Part shown: positions 23,301 to 37,233 of the stretch, one piece after another
Position numbering within the stretch: position 1 is the first letter of the stretch
Layout: each line of letters begins with the position of its first letter
Assembly (NCBI RefSeq): GCF_012489685.1
Contig: NC_080042.1
Location: 39,003,158 to 39,067,157, forward strand
Length of the DNA stretch: 64,000 nucleotides
Direction: 5' to 3'
Origin: Lotus japonicus
Lineage: Eukaryota > Streptophyta > Magnoliopsida > Fabales > Fabaceae
The notes under the pieces: model-generated
Database searches by the model: none
The model's input: the letters and a program-made list of their open reading frames with translations, nothing else
Told to the model about the DNA's origin: nothing
Program-made: the position numbers and the translations under genes

Positions 23301-26300
23301 ATTGTTTGTAGAGCTGCTCGACGGGAACATAACTCGAACAAATTAGCAGTCCTGAAATGTTTCCAATTTTTGTCCACAGTTTAAGGGACTAAAATTAGGG
23401 ACTGTGCCTTAGTTTCGTCGAATTCGCGCGCAAGAATTTTGTTTTACGAACGTTTCGCCCAAATTGTTCGTAGAACTGCTCGACGGGAACATAACTCGAA
23501 CAAATGTGCAGTCCTGAAATGTTCCAAATTTTTGTCCACAGTTTAAGGGACTAAAATTAGGGACTGTGCCCCAGTTTCGTCGAATTTGCGTGCAAGAATT
23601 TTGTTTTACGAACGTTTCGCCCAAATTGTTCGTAGAACTGCTCGACGGGAACATAACTCGAACAAATGTGCAGTCCTGAAATGTTCCAAATTTTTGTCCA
23701 CAGTTTAAGGGATTAAAATTAGGGACTGTGCCCCAGTTTCGTCGAATTCGCGCGCAAGAATTTTGTTTTACGAAAGTTTCACCCAAATTGTTCGTAGAGC
23801 TGCTTGACGGGAACATAACTCGAACAAATGTGCAGTCTTGAAATTGTTCGTAGAGCTGCTTAACGGGAACATAACTCGAACAAATGTGCAGTTCTGAAAT
23901 GTTCCAAATTTTTGTCCACAGTTTAAGGGACTAAAATTAGAGACTGTGCCCCAGTTTCGTCGAATTCGCGCGCAGGAATTTTGTTTTACGAACGTTTCGC
24001 CCAAATTGTTCGTAGAGCTGCTTGACGGGAACATAACTCGAACAAAAGTGCAATATTGAAATGTTCCAAATTTTTGTCCACAGTTTAAGGGACTAAAATT
24101 AGGGACTGTGCCCTAGTTTCGTCGAATTCGCGCGCAGGAATTTTGTTTTATGAACGTTTCGCCCAAATTGTTCGTAGAGCTGCTTGACGGAAACATAATT
24201 CGAACAAATGTGCAGTCCTGGAATGTTCCAAATTTTTGTCCACTGTTTAAGGGACTAAAATTAGGGACTGTGCCCCAGTTTCGTCGAATTCGCGCGCAGG
24301 AATTTTGTTTTACGAAAGTTTCGCCCAAATTGTTTGTAGAGCTGCTCGACGGGAACATAACTCGAACAAATTAGCAGTCCTGAAATGTTTCCAATTTTTG
24401 TCCACAGTTTAAGGGACTAAAATTAGGGACTGTGCCTTAGTTTCGTCGAATTCGCGCGCAAGAATTTTGTTTTACGAACGTTTCGCCCAAATTGTTCGTA
24501 GAACTGCTCGACGGGAACATAACTCGAACAAATGTGCAGTCCTGAAATGTTCCAAATTTTTGTCCACAGTTTAAGGGACTAAAATTAGGGACTGTGCCCC
24601 AGTTTCGTCGAATTTGCGTGCAAGAATTTTGTTTTACGAACGTTTCGCCCAAATTGTTCGTAGAACTGCTCGACGGGAACATAACTCGAACAAATGTGCA
24701 GTCCTGAAATGTTCCAAATTTTTGTCCACAGTTTAAGGGATTAAAATTAGGGACTGTGCCCCAGTTTCGTCGAATTCGCGCGCAAGAATTTTGTTTTACG
24801 AAAGTTTCACCCAAATTGTTCGTAGAGCTGCTTGACGGGAACATAACTCGAACAAATGTGCAGTCTTGAAATTGTTCGTAGAGCTGCTTAACGGGAACAT
24901 AACTCGAACAAATGTGCAGTTCTGAAATGTTCCAAATTTTTGTCCACAGTTTAAGGGACTAAAATTAGAGACTGTGCCCCAGTTTCGTCGAATTCGCGCG
25001 CAGGAATTTTGTTTTACGAACGTTTCGCCCAAATTGTTCGTAGAGCTGCTTGACGGGAACATAACTCGAACAAAAGTGCAATATTGAAATGTTCCAAATT
25101 TTTGTCCACAGTTTAAGGGACTAAAATTAGGGACTGTGCCCTAGTTTCGTCGAATTCGCGCGCAGGAATTTTGTTTTATGAACGTTTCGCCCAAATTGTT
25201 CGTAGAGCTGCTTGACGGAAACATAATTCGAACAAATGTGCAGTCCTGGAATGTTCCAAATTTTTGTCCACTGTTTAAGGGACTAAAATTAGGGACTGTG
25301 CCCCAGTTTCGTCGAATTCGCGCGCAGGAATTTTGTTTTACGAAAGTTTCGCCCAAATTGTTTGTAGAGCTGCTCGACGGGAACATAACTCGAACAAATT
25401 AGCAGTCCTGAAATGTTTCCAATTTTTGTCCACAGTTTAAGGGACTAAAATTAGGGACTGTGCCTTAGTTTCGTCGAATTCGCGCGCAAGAATTTTGTTT
25501 TACGAACGTTTCGCCCAAATTGTTCGTAGAACTGCTCGACGGGAACATAACTCGAACAAATGTGCAGTCCTGAAATGTTCCAAATTTTTGTCCACAGTTT
25601 AAGGGACTAAAATTAGGGACTGTGCCCCAGTTTCGTCGAATTTGCGTGCAAGAATTTTGTTTTACGAACGTTTCGCCCAAATTGTTCGTAGAACTGCTCG
25701 ACGGGAACATAACTCGAACAAATGTGCAGTCCTGAAATGTTCCAAATTTTTGTCCACAGTTTAAGGGATTAAAATTAGGGACTGTGCCCCAGTTTCGTCG
25801 AATTCGCGCGCAAGAATTTTGTTTTACGAAAGTTTCACCCAAATTGTTCGTAGAGCTGCTTGACGGGAACATAACTCGAACAAATGTGCAGTCTTGAAAT
25901 TGTTCGTAGAGCTGCTTAACGGGAACATAACTCGAACAAATGTGCAGTTCTGAAATGTTCCAAATTTTTGTCCACAGTTTAAGGGACTAAAATTAGAGAC
26001 TGTGCCCCAGTTTCGTCGAATTCGCGCGCAGGAATTTTGTTTTACGAACGTTTCGCCCAAATTGTTCGTAGAGCTGCTTGACGGGAACATAACTCGAACA
26101 AAAGTGCAATATTGAAATGTTCCAAATTTTTGTCCACAGTTTAAGGGACTAAAATTAGGGACTGTGCCCTAGTTTCGTCGAATTCGCGCACAGGAATTTT
26201 GTTTTATGAACGTTTCGCCCAAATTGTTCGTAGAGCTGCTTGACGGAAACATAATTCGAACAAATGTGCAGTCCTGGAATGTTCCAAATTTTTGTCCACT

Positions 26301-26510
26301 GTTTAAGGGACTAAAATTAGGGACTGTGCCCCAGTTTCGTCGAATTCGCGCGCAGGAATTTTGTTTTACGAAAGTTTCGCCCAAATTGTTTGTAGAGCTG
26401 CTCGACGGGAACATAACTCGAACAAATTAGCAGTCCTGAAATGTTTCCAATTTTTGTCCACAGTTTAAGGGACTAAAATTAGGGACTGTGCCTTAGTTTC
26501 GTCGAATTCG

Positions 26511-29500
26511 CGCGCAAGAATTTTTTTTTACGAACGTTTCGCCCAAATTGTTCGTAGAACTGCTCGACGGGAACATAACTCGAACAAATGTGCAGTCTTG
26601 AAATTGTTCGTAGAGCTGCTTGACGGGAACATAACTCGAACAAATGTGCTGTTCTGAAATGTTCCAAATTTTAGTCCACAGTTTAAGGGACTAAAATTAG
26701 TGACTGTGCCCCAGTTTCGTCGAATTCGCGCGCACGAATTTTGTTTTACGAACGTTTCGCCCAAAGTTTTCGTAGAGCTGCTCGACGGGAACATAACTCG
26801 AACAAATGTGCAGTCCTGAAATGTTCCAAATTTTTGTCCACTATTTAAGGGACTAAAATTAGGGACTGTGCCCCAGTTTCGTCGAATTCGCGCGCAGGAA
26901 TTTTGTTTTACGAAAGTTTCGCCCAAATTGTTCGTAGAGCTGCTCGACGGGAACATAACTCGAACAAATTAGCAGTCCTGAAATGTTTCAAATTTTTGTC
27001 CACAGTTTAAGGGACTAAAATTAGGGACTGTGCCTTAGTTTCGTCGAATTTGCGCGCAGGAATTTTGTTTTACGATAGTTTCGCCCAAATTGTTCGTAGA
27101 GCTGCTTGACAGGAACATAACTCGAACAAATGTGCAGTTCTGAAATGTTCCAAATTTTTGTCCACAGTTTAAGGGACTAAAATTAGGGACTGTGCCCCAG
27201 TTTCGTCGAATTCGCGCGCACGTATTTTGTTTTACGAAAGTTTCGCCCAAATTGTTCGTAGAGCTGTTTGACGGGAACATAACTCGAACAAATGTGCAGT
27301 CTTGAAATTGTTCGTAGAGCTGCTTGACGGGAACATAACTCGAACAAATGTGCTGTTCTGAAATGTTCCAAATTTTAGTCCACAGTTTAAGGGACTAAAA
27401 TTAGTGACTGTGCCCCAGTTTCGTCGAATTCGCGCGCAGGAATTTTGTTTTACGAAAGTTTCGCCCAAATTGTTCGTAGAGCTGCTCGACGGGAACATAA
27501 CTCGAACAAATTAGCAGTCCTGAAATGTTTAAAATTTTTGTCCACAGTTTAAGGGACTAAAATTAGGGACTGTGCCTTAGTTTCGTCGAATTCGCGCGCA
27601 GGAATTTTGTTTTACGATGGTTTCGCCCAAATTGTTCGTAGAGCTGCTCGACAGGATCAGAACTCGAACAAATGAGCAGTCCTGAAATTTTCCAAATTTT
27701 TGTCCACAGTTTAAGGGACTAAAATTTGGGACTGTGCCCCAGTTTCGTCGAATTCGCGCGCAGGAATTTTGTTTTACGAAAGTTTCACCCAAATTGTTCG
27801 TAGAGCTGCTTGACGGGAACATAACTCGAAAAATGTGCAGTCTTGAAATTGTTCGTAGAGCTGCTTGACGGGAACATAACTCGAACAAATGTGCAATCCT
27901 GAAATGTTTCAAATTTTTTTCCACAATTTAAGGGACTAAAATTAGGGACTGTGCCCCAGTTTCGTCGAATACGCGCGCAGGAATTTTGTTTTACGAAAGT
28001 TTCGCCCAAATTGTTCGTAGAGCTGCTTGACGGGAACATAACTCGAACAAATGTGCAGTCTTGAATTTGTTCGTAGAGCTGCTTGACGGGAACATAACTC
28101 GAACAAATGTGCAGTCTTGAAATTGTTCGTAGAGCTGCTCGACAGGAACAGAACTCGAACAAATGAGCAGTCCTGAAATTTTCCGAATTTTTGTCCACAG
28201 TTTAAGGGACTAAAATTAGGGACTGTGCCCTAGTTTCGTCGAATTCGCGCGCAGGAATTTTGTTTTACGAAAGTTTCACCCAAATTGTTCGTAGAGCTGC
28301 TTGACGGGAACATAACTAGAAAAATGTGCAGTCTTGAAATTGTTCGTAGAGCTGCTTGACGGGAACATAACTCGAACAAATGTGCAATCCTGAAATGTTT
28401 CAAATTTTTTTCCACAGTTTAAGGGACTAAAATTAGGGACTGTGCCCCAGTTTCGTCGAATACGCACGCAGGAATTTTGTTTTACGAAAGTTTCGCCCAA
28501 ATTGTTCGTAGAGCTGCTTGACGGGAACATAACTCGAACAAATGTGCAGTCTTGAAATTGTTCGTAGAGCTGCTTGACGGGAACATAACTCGAACAAATG
28601 TGCTGTTCTGAAATGTTCCAAATTTTAGTCCACAGTTTAAGGGACTAAAATTAGTGACTGTGCCCCAGTTTCGTCGAATTCGCGCGCACGAATTTTGTTT
28701 TACGAACGTTTCGCCCAAAGTTTTCGTAGAGCTGCTCGACGGGAACATAACTCGAACAAATGTGCAGTCCTGAAATGTTCCAAATTTTTGTCTACTGTTT
28801 AAGGGACTAAAATTAGGGACTGTGCCCCAGTTTCGTCGAATTCGCGCGCAGGAATTTTGTTTTACGAAAGTTTCGCCCAAATTGTTCGTAGAGCTGCTCG
28901 ACGGGAACATAACTCGAACAAATTAGCAGTCCTGAAATGTTTCAAATTTTTGTCCACAGTTTAAGGGACTAAAATTTGGGACTGTGCCCCAGTTTCGTCG
29001 AATTCGCGCGCAGGAATTTTGTTTTACGAAAGTTTCACCCAAATTGTTCGTAGAGCTGCTTGACGGGAACATAACTCGAAAAATGTGCAGTCTTGTAATT
29101 GTTCGTAGAGCTGCTTGACGGGAACATAACTCGAACAAATGTGCAAACCTGAAATGTTTCAAATTTTTTTCCACAATTTAAGGGACTAAAATTAGGGACT
29201 GTGCCCCAGTTTCGTCGAATACGCGCGCAGGAATTTTGTTTTACGAAAGTTTGCCCAAATTGTTCGTAGAGCTGCTTGACGGGAACATAACTCGAACAAA
29301 TGTGCAGTCTTGAAATTGTTCGTAGAGCTGCTCGACAGGAACAGAACTCGAACAAATGAGCAGTCCTGAAATTTTCCGAATTTTTGTCCACAGTTTAAGG
29401 GACTAAAATTAGGGACTGTGCCCCAGTTTCGTCGAATTCGCGCGCAGGAATTTCGTTTACGAAAGTTTCACCCAAATTGTTCGTAGAGCTGCTTGACGGG

Positions 29501-30036
29501 AACATAACTCGAAAAATGTGCAGTCTTGAAATTGTTCGTAGAGCTGCTCGACGGGAACATAACTCGAACAAATGTGCAATCCTGAAATGTTTCAAATTTT
29601 TTTCCACAGTTTAAGGGACTAAAATTAGGGACTGTGCCCCAGTTTCGTCGAATACGCGCGCAGGAATTTTGTTTTACGAAAGTTTCGCCCAAATTGTTCG
29701 TAGAGCTGCTTGACGGGAACATAACTCGAACAAATGTGCAGTCTTGAAATTGTTCGTAGAGCTGCTTGACGGGAACATAACTCGAACAAATGTGCTGTTC
29801 TGAAATGTTCCAAATTTTTGTCCACAGTTTAAGGGACTAAAATTAGTGACTGTGCCCCAGTTTCGTCGAATTCGCGCGCAGGAATTTTGTTTTACGAACG
29901 TTTCGCCCAAATTGTTCGTAGAGCTGCTTGACAGGAACATAACTCGAACAAATGTGCAGTTCTGAAATGTTCCAAATTTTTGTCCACAGTTTGAGGGATT
30001 AAAATTAGGGACTATGCCCCAGTTTCGTCGAATTTG
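26511..30036 (-). repeat. Mixed module 2, between the two HOR blocks
   Basis: About 3.5 kb of varied monomers and truncated units. It shows CCCAAAGTTTTCG (26761, 28716), the GAATACGCG variant, AGGATCAG (about 27652) and the CAAATTAGCAG form. It aligns with 37234-40750 at an offset of 10,722 falling to about 10,715 as single-base deletions accumulate in the right copy. Confidence 0.88.
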
Positions 30037-33000
30037 CGCGCAAGAATTTTGTTTTACGAACGTTTCGCCCAAATTGTTCGTAGAACTGCTCGACGGGAAC
30101 ATAACTCGAACAAATGTGCAGTCCTGAAATGTTCCAAATTTTTGTCCACAGTTTAAGGGACTAAAATTAGGGACTGTGCCCCAGTTTCGTCGAATTTGCG
30201 TGCAAGAATTTTGTTTTACGAACGTTTCGCCCAAATTGTTCGTAGAACTGCTCGACGGGAACATAACTCGAACAAATGTGCAGTCCTGAAATGTTCCAAA
30301 TTTTTGTCCACAGTTTAAGGGATTAAAATTAGGGACTGTGCCCCAGTTTCGTCGAATTCGCGCGCAAGAATTTTGTTTTACGAAAGTTTCACCCAAATTG
30401 TTCGTAGAGCTGCTTGACGGGAACATAACTCGAACAAATGTGCAGTCTTGAAATTGTTCGTAGAGCTGCTTAACGGGAACATAACTCGAACAAATGTGCA
30501 GTTCTGAAATGTTCCAAATTTTTGTCCACAGTTTAAGGGACTAAAATTAGTGACTGTGCCCCAGTTTCGTCGAATTCGCACGCAGGAATTTTGTTTTACG
30601 AACGTTTCGCCCAAATTGTTCGTAGAGCTGCTTGACGGGAACATAACTCGAACAAAAGTGCAATATTGAAATGTTCCAAATTTTTGTCCACAGTTTAAGG
30701 GACTAAAATTAGGGACTGTGCCCTAGTTTCGTCGAATTCGCGCACAGGAATTTTGTTTTATGAACGTTTCGCCCAAATTGTTCGTAGAGCTGCTTGACGG
30801 AAACATAATTCGAACAAATGTGCAGTCCTGGAATGTTCCAAATTTTTGTCCACTGTTTAAGGGACTAAAATTAGGGACTGTGCCCCAGTTTCGTCGAATT
30901 CGCGCGCAGGAATTTTGTTTTACGAAAGTTTCGCCCAAATTGTTTGTAGAGCTGCTCGACGGGAACATAACTCGAACAAATTAGCAGTCCTGAAATGTTT
31001 CCAATTTTTGTCCACAGTTTAAGGGACTAAAATTAGGGACTGTGCCTTAGTTTCGTCGAATTCGCGCGCAAGAATTTTGTTTTACGAACGTTTCGCCCAA
31101 ATTGTTCGTAGAACTGCTCGACGGGAACATAACTCGAACAAATGTGCAGTCCTGAAATGTTCCAAATTTTTGTCCACAGTTTAAGGGACTAAAATTAGGG
31201 ACTGTGCCCCAGTTTCGTCGAATTTGCGTGCAAGAATTTTGTTTTACGAACGTTTCGCCCAAATTGTTCGTAGAACTGCTCGACGGGAACATAACTCGAA
31301 CAAATGTGCAGTCCTGAAATGTTCCAAATTTTTGTCCACAGTTTAAGGGATTAAAATTAGGGACTGTGCCCCAGTTTCGTCGAATTCGCGCGCAAGAATT
31401 TTGTTTTACGAAAGTTTCACCCAAATTGTTCGTAGAGCTGCTTGACGGGAACATAACTCGAACAAATGTGCAGTCTTGAAATTGTTCGTAGAGCTGCTTA
31501 ACGGGAACATAACTCGAACAAATGTGCAGTTCTGAAATGTTCCAAATTTTTGTCCACAGTTTAAGGGACTAAAATTAGTGACTGTGCCCCAGTTTCGTCG
31601 AATTCGCGCGCAGGAATTTTGTTTTACGAACGTTTCGCCCAAATTGTTCGTAGAGCTGCTTGACGGGAACATAACTCGAACAAAAGTGCAATATTGAAAT
31701 GTTCCAAATTTTTGTCCACAGTTTAAGGGACTAAAATTAGGGACTGTGCCCTAGTTTCGTCGAATTCGCGCACAGGAATTTTGTTTTATGAACGTTTCGC
31801 CCAAATTGTTCGTAGAGCTGCTTGACGGAAACATAATTCGAACAAATGTGCAGTCCTGGAATGTTCCAAATTTTTGTCCACTGTTTAAGGGACTAAAATT
31901 AGGGACTGTGCCCCAGTTTCGTCGAATTCGCGCGCAGGAATTTTGTTTTACGAAAGTTTCGCCCAAATTGTTTGTAGAGCTGCTCGACGGGAACATAACT
32001 CGAACAAATTAGCAGTCCTGAAATGTTTCCAATTTTTGTCCACAGTTTAAGGGACTAAAATTAGGGACTGTGCCTTAGTTTCGTCGAATTCGCGCGCAAG
32101 AATTTTGTTTTACGAACGTTTCGCCCAAATTGTTCGTAGAACTGCTCGACGGGAACATAACTCGAACAAATGTGCAGTCCTGAAATGTTCCAAATTTTTG
32201 TCCACAGTTTAAGGGACTAAAATTAGGGACTGTGCCCCAGTTTCGTCGAATTTGCATGCAAGAATTTTGTTTTACGAACGTTTCGCCCAAATTGTTCGTA
32301 GAACTGCTCGACGGGAACATAACTCGAACAAATGTGCAGTCCTGAAATGTTCCAAATTTTTGTCCACAGTTTAAGGGATTAAAATTAGGGACTGTGCCCC
32401 AGTTTCGTCGAATTCGCGCGCAAGAATTTTGTTTTACGAAAGTTTCACCCAAATTGTTCGTAGAGCTGCTTGACGGGAACATAACTCGAACAAATGTGCA
32501 GTCTTGAAATTGTTCGTAGAGCTGCTTAACGGGAACATAACTCGAACAAATGTGCAGTTCTGAAATGTTCCAAATTTTTGTCCACAGTTTAAGGGACTAA
32601 AATTAGTGACTGTGCCCCAGTTTCGTCGAATTCGCGCGCAGGAATTTTGTTTTACGAACGTTTCGCCCAAATTGTTCGTAGAGCTGCTTGACGGGAACAT
32701 AACTCGAACAAAAGTGCAATATTGAAATGTTCCAAATTTTTGTCCACAGTTTAAGGGACTAAAATTAGGGACTGTGCCCTAGTTTCGTCGAATTCGCGCA
32801 CAGGAATTTTGTTTTATGAACGTTTCGCCCAAATTGTTCGTAGAGCTGCTTGACGGAAACATAATTCGAACAAATGTGCAGTCCTGGAATGTTCCAAATT
32901 TTTGTCCACTGTTTAAGGGACTAAAATTAGGGACTGTGCCCCAGTTTCGTCGAATTCGCGCGCAGGAATTTTGTTTTACGAAAGTTTCGCCCAAATTGTT

Positions 33001-36000
33001 TGTAGAGCTGCTCGACGGGAACATAACTCGAACAAATTAGCAGTCCTGAAATGTTTCCAATTTTTGTCCACAGTTTAAGGGACTAAAATTAGGGACTGTG
33101 CCTTAGTTTCGTCGAATTCGCGCGCAAGAATTTTGTTTTACGAACGTTTCGCCCAAATTGTTCGTAGAACTGCTCGACGGGAACATAACTCGAACAAATG
33201 TGCAGTCCTGAAATGTTCCAAATTTTTGTCCACAGTTTAAGGGACTAAAATTAGGGACAGTGCCCCAGTTTCGTCGAATTTGCGTGCAAGAATTTTGTTT
33301 TACGAACGTTTCGCCCAAATTGTTCGTAGAACTGCTCGACGGGAACATAACTCGAACAAATGTGCAGTCCTGAAATGTTCCAAATTTTTGTCCACAGTTT
33401 AAGGGATTAAAATTAGGGACTGTGCCCCAGTTTCGTCGAATTCGCGCGCAAGAATTTTGTTTTACGAAAGTTTCACCCAAATTGTTCGTAGAGCTGCTTG
33501 ACGGGAACATAACTCGAACAAATGTGCAGTCTTGAAATTGTTCGTAGAGCTGCTTAACGGGAACATAACTCGAACAAATGTGCAGTTCTGAAATGTTCCA
33601 AATTTTTGTCCACAGTTTAAGGGACTAAAATTAGTGACTGTGCCCCAGTTTCGTCGAATTCGCGCGCAGGAATTTTGTTGTACGAACGTTTCGCCCAAAT
33701 TGTTCGTAGAGCTGCTTGACGGGAACATAACTCGAACAAAAGTGCAATATTGAAATGTTCCAAATTTTTGTCCACAGTTTAAGGGACTAAAATTAGGGAC
33801 TGTGCCCTAGTTTCGTCGAATTCGCGCGCAGGAATTTTGTTTTATGAACGTTTCGCCCAAATTGTTCGTAGAGCTGCTTGACGGAAACATAATTCGAACA
33901 AATGTGCAGTCCTGGAATGTGACAAATTTTTGTCCACTGTTTAAGGGACTAAAATTAGGGACTGTGCCCCAGTTTCGTCGAATTCGCGCGCAGGAATTTT
34001 GTTTTACGAAAGTTTCGCCCAAATTGTTTGTAGAGCTGCTCGACGGGAACATAACTCGAACAAATTAGCAGTCCTGAAATGTTTCCAATTTTTGTCCACA
34101 GTTTAAGGGACTAAAATTAGGGACTGTGCCTTAGTTTCGTCGAATTCGCGCGCAAGAATTTTGTTTTACGAACGTTTCGCCCAAATTGTTCGTAGAACTG
34201 CTCGACGGGAACATAACTCGAACAAATGTGCAGTCCTGAAATGTTCCAAATTTTTGTCCACAGTTTAAGGGACTAAAATTAGGGACTGTGCCCCAGTTTC
34301 GTCGAATTTGCGTGCAAGAATTTTGTTTTACGAACGTTTCGCCCAAATTGTTCGTAGAACTGCTCGACGGGAACATAACTCGAACAAATGTGCAGTCCTG
34401 AAATGTTCCAAATTTTTGTCCACAGTTTAAGGGATTAAAATTAGGGACTGTGCCCCAGTTTCGTCGAATTCGCGCGCAAGAATTTTGTTTTACGAAAGTT
34501 TCACCCAAATTGTTCGTAGAGCTGCTTGACGGGAACATAACTCGAACAAATGTGCAGTCTTGAAATTGTTCGTAGAGCTGCTTAACGGGAACATAACTCG
34601 AACAAATGTGCAGTTCTGAAATGTTCCAAATTTTTTGTCCACAGTTTAAGGGACTAAAATTAGAGACTGTGCCCCAGTTTCGTCGAATTCGCGCGCAGGA
34701 ATTTTGTTTTACGAACGTTTCGCCCAAATTGTTCGTAGAGCTGCTTGACGGGAACATAACTCGAACAAAAGTGCAATATTGAAATGTTCCAAATTTTTGT
34801 CCACAGTTTAAGGGACTAAAATTAGGGACTGTGCCCTAGTTTCGTCGAATTCGCGCGCAGGAATTTTGTTTTATGAACGTTTCGCCCAAATTGTTCGTAG
34901 AGCTGCTTGACGGAAACATAATTCGAACAAATGTGCAGTCCTGGAATGTTCCAAATTTTTGTCCACTGTTTAAGGGACTAAAATTAGGGACTGTGCCCCA
35001 GTTTCGTCGAATTCGCGCGCAGGAATTTTGTTTTACGAAAGTTTCGCCCAAATTGTTTGTAGAGCTGCTCGACGGGAACATAACTCGAACAAATTAGCAG
35101 TCCTGAAATGTTTCCAATTTTTGTCCACAGTTTAAGGGACTAAAATTAGGGACTGTGCCTTAGTTTCGTCGAATTCGCGCGCAAGAATTTTGTTTTACGA
35201 ACGTTTCGCCCAAATTGTTCGTAGAACTGCTCGACGGGAACATAACTCGAACAAATGTGCAGTCCTGAAATGTTCCAAATTTTTGTCCACAGTTTAAGGG
35301 ACTAAAATTAGGGACTGTGCCCCAGTTTCGTCGAATTTGCGTGCAAGAATTTTGTTTTACGAACGTTTCGCCCAAATTGTTCGTAGAACTGCTCGACGGG
35401 AACATAACTCGAACAAATGTGCAGTCCTGAAATGTTCCAAATTTTTGTCCACAGTTTAAGGGATTAAAATTAGGGACTGTGCCCCAGTTTCGTCGAATTC
35501 GCGCGCAAGAATTTTGTTTTACGAAAGTTTCACCCAAATTGTTCGTAGAGCTGCTTGACGGGAACATAACTCGAACAAATGTGCAGTCTTGAAATTGTTC
35601 GTAGAGCTGCTTAACGGGAACATAACTCGAACAAATGTGCAGTTCTGAAATGTTCCAAATTTTTGTCCACAGTTTAAGGGACTAAAATTAGAGACTGTGC
35701 CCCAGTTTCGTCGAATTCGCGCGCAGGAATTTTGTTTTACGAACGTTTCGCCCAAATTGTTCGTAGAGCTGCTTGACGGGAACATAACTCGAACAAAAGT
35801 GCAATATTGAAATGTTCCAAATTTTTGTCCACAGTTTAAGGGACTAAAATTAGGGACTGTGCCCTAGTTTCGTCGAATTCGCGCGCAGGAATTTTGTTTT
35901 ATGAACGTTTCGCCCAAATTGTTCGTAGAGCTGCTTGACGGAAACATAATTCGAACAAATGTGCAGTCCTGGAATGTTCCAAATTTTTGTCCACTGTTTA

Positions 36001-37233
36001 AGGGACTAAAATTAGGGACTGTGCCCCAGTTTCGTCGAATTCGCGCGCAGGAATTTTGTTTTACGAAAGTTTCGCCCAAATTGTTTGTAGAGCTGCTCGA
36101 CGGGAACATAACTCGAACAAATTAGCAGTCCTGAAATGTTTCCAATTTTTGTCCACAGTTTAAGGGACTAAAATTAGGGACTGTGCCTTAGTTTCGTCGA
36201 ATTCGCGCGCAAGAATTTTGTTTTACGAACGTTTCGCCCAAATTGTTCGTAGAACTGCTCGACGGGAACATAACTCGAACAAATGTGCAGTCCTGAAATG
36301 TTCCAAATTTTTGTCCACAGTTTAAGGGACTAAAATTAGGGACTGTGCCCCAGTTTCGTCGAATTTGCGTGCAAGAATTTTGTTTTACGAACGTTTCGCC
36401 CAAATTGTTCGTAGAACTGCTCGACGGGAACATAACTCGAACAAATGTGCAGTCCTGAAATGTTCCAAATTTTTGTCCACAGTTTAAGGGATTAAAATTA
36501 GGGACTGTGCCCCAGTTTCGTCGAATTCGCGCGCAAGAATTTTGTTTTACGAAAGTTTCACCCAAATTGTTCGTAGAGCTGCTTGACGGGAACATAACTC
36601 GAACAAATGTGCAGTCTTGAAATTGTTCGTAGAGCTGCTTAACGGGAACATAACTCGAACAAATGTGCAGTTCTGAAATGTTCCAAATTTTTGTCCACAG
36701 TTTAAGGGACTAAAATTAGAGACTGTGCCCCAGTTTCGTCGAATTCGCGCGCAGGAATTTTGTTTTACGAACGTTTCGCCCAAATTGTTCGTAGAGCTGC
36801 TTGACGGGAACATAACTCGAACAAAAGTGCAATATTGAAATGTTCCAAATTTTTGTCCACAGTTTAAGGGACTAAAATTAGGGACTGTGCCCTAGTTTCG
36901 TCGAATTCGCGCACAGGAATTTTGTTTTATGAACGTTTCGCCCAAATTGTTCGTAGAGCTGCTTGACGGAAACATAATTCGAACAAATGTGCAGTCCTGG
37001 AATGTTCCAAATTTTTGTCCACTGTTTAAGGGACTAAAATTAGGGACTGTGCCCCAGTTTCGTCGAATTCGCGCGCAGGAATTTTGTTTTACGAAAGTTT
37101 CGCCCAAATTGTTTGTAGAGCTGCTCGACGGGAACATAACTCGAACAAATTAGCAGTCCTGAAATGTTTCCAATTTTTGTCCACAGTTTAAGGGACTAAA
37201 ATTAGGGACTGTGCCTTAGTTTCGTCGAATTCG
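30037..37233 (-). repeat. HOR block 2: seven units of 1,028 bp
   Basis: Units start at 30037, 31065, 32093, 33121, 34149, 35178 and 36206; one unit is 1,029 bp because of an extra T near 34630. The block corresponds unit by unit to 19315-26510 at an offset of 10,722 and carries the same private variants (TGCATGCA at 32253, GGGACAGTG at 33254, TTTTGTTGTA at 33673, TGGAATGTGA at 33913). It lacks a counterpart of the first unit of block 1. Confidence 0.93.

Larger units (their letters stand above)
18287..26510 (-). repeat. HOR block 1: eight units of 1,028 bp
   Basis: The word CGCGCAAGAA recurs with the same context at 18287, 19315, 20343, 21371, 22399, 23427, 24455 and 25483, giving eight units, with an 87-bp partial ninth to about 26597. 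The period equals six full monomers plus one 56-bp truncated monomer. Units are nearly identical; private variants mark single units (TGCATGCAAG at 21531, GGGACAGTG at 22532, TTGTTGTACG near 22953, GGAATGTGAC near 23192). Units from about 23.9 kb rightward share TTAGAGACTG where earlier ones have TTAGTGACTG, so homogenisation is regional. Confidence 0.93.
19315..30036 (-). repeat. Third-level repeat unit 1 (10,722 bp)
   Basis: Seven 1,028-bp HOR units plus mixed module 2 form one large unit that repeats directly to the right. The offset of 10,722 bp is exact at several private variants spread over the HOR blocks. Confidence 0.88.
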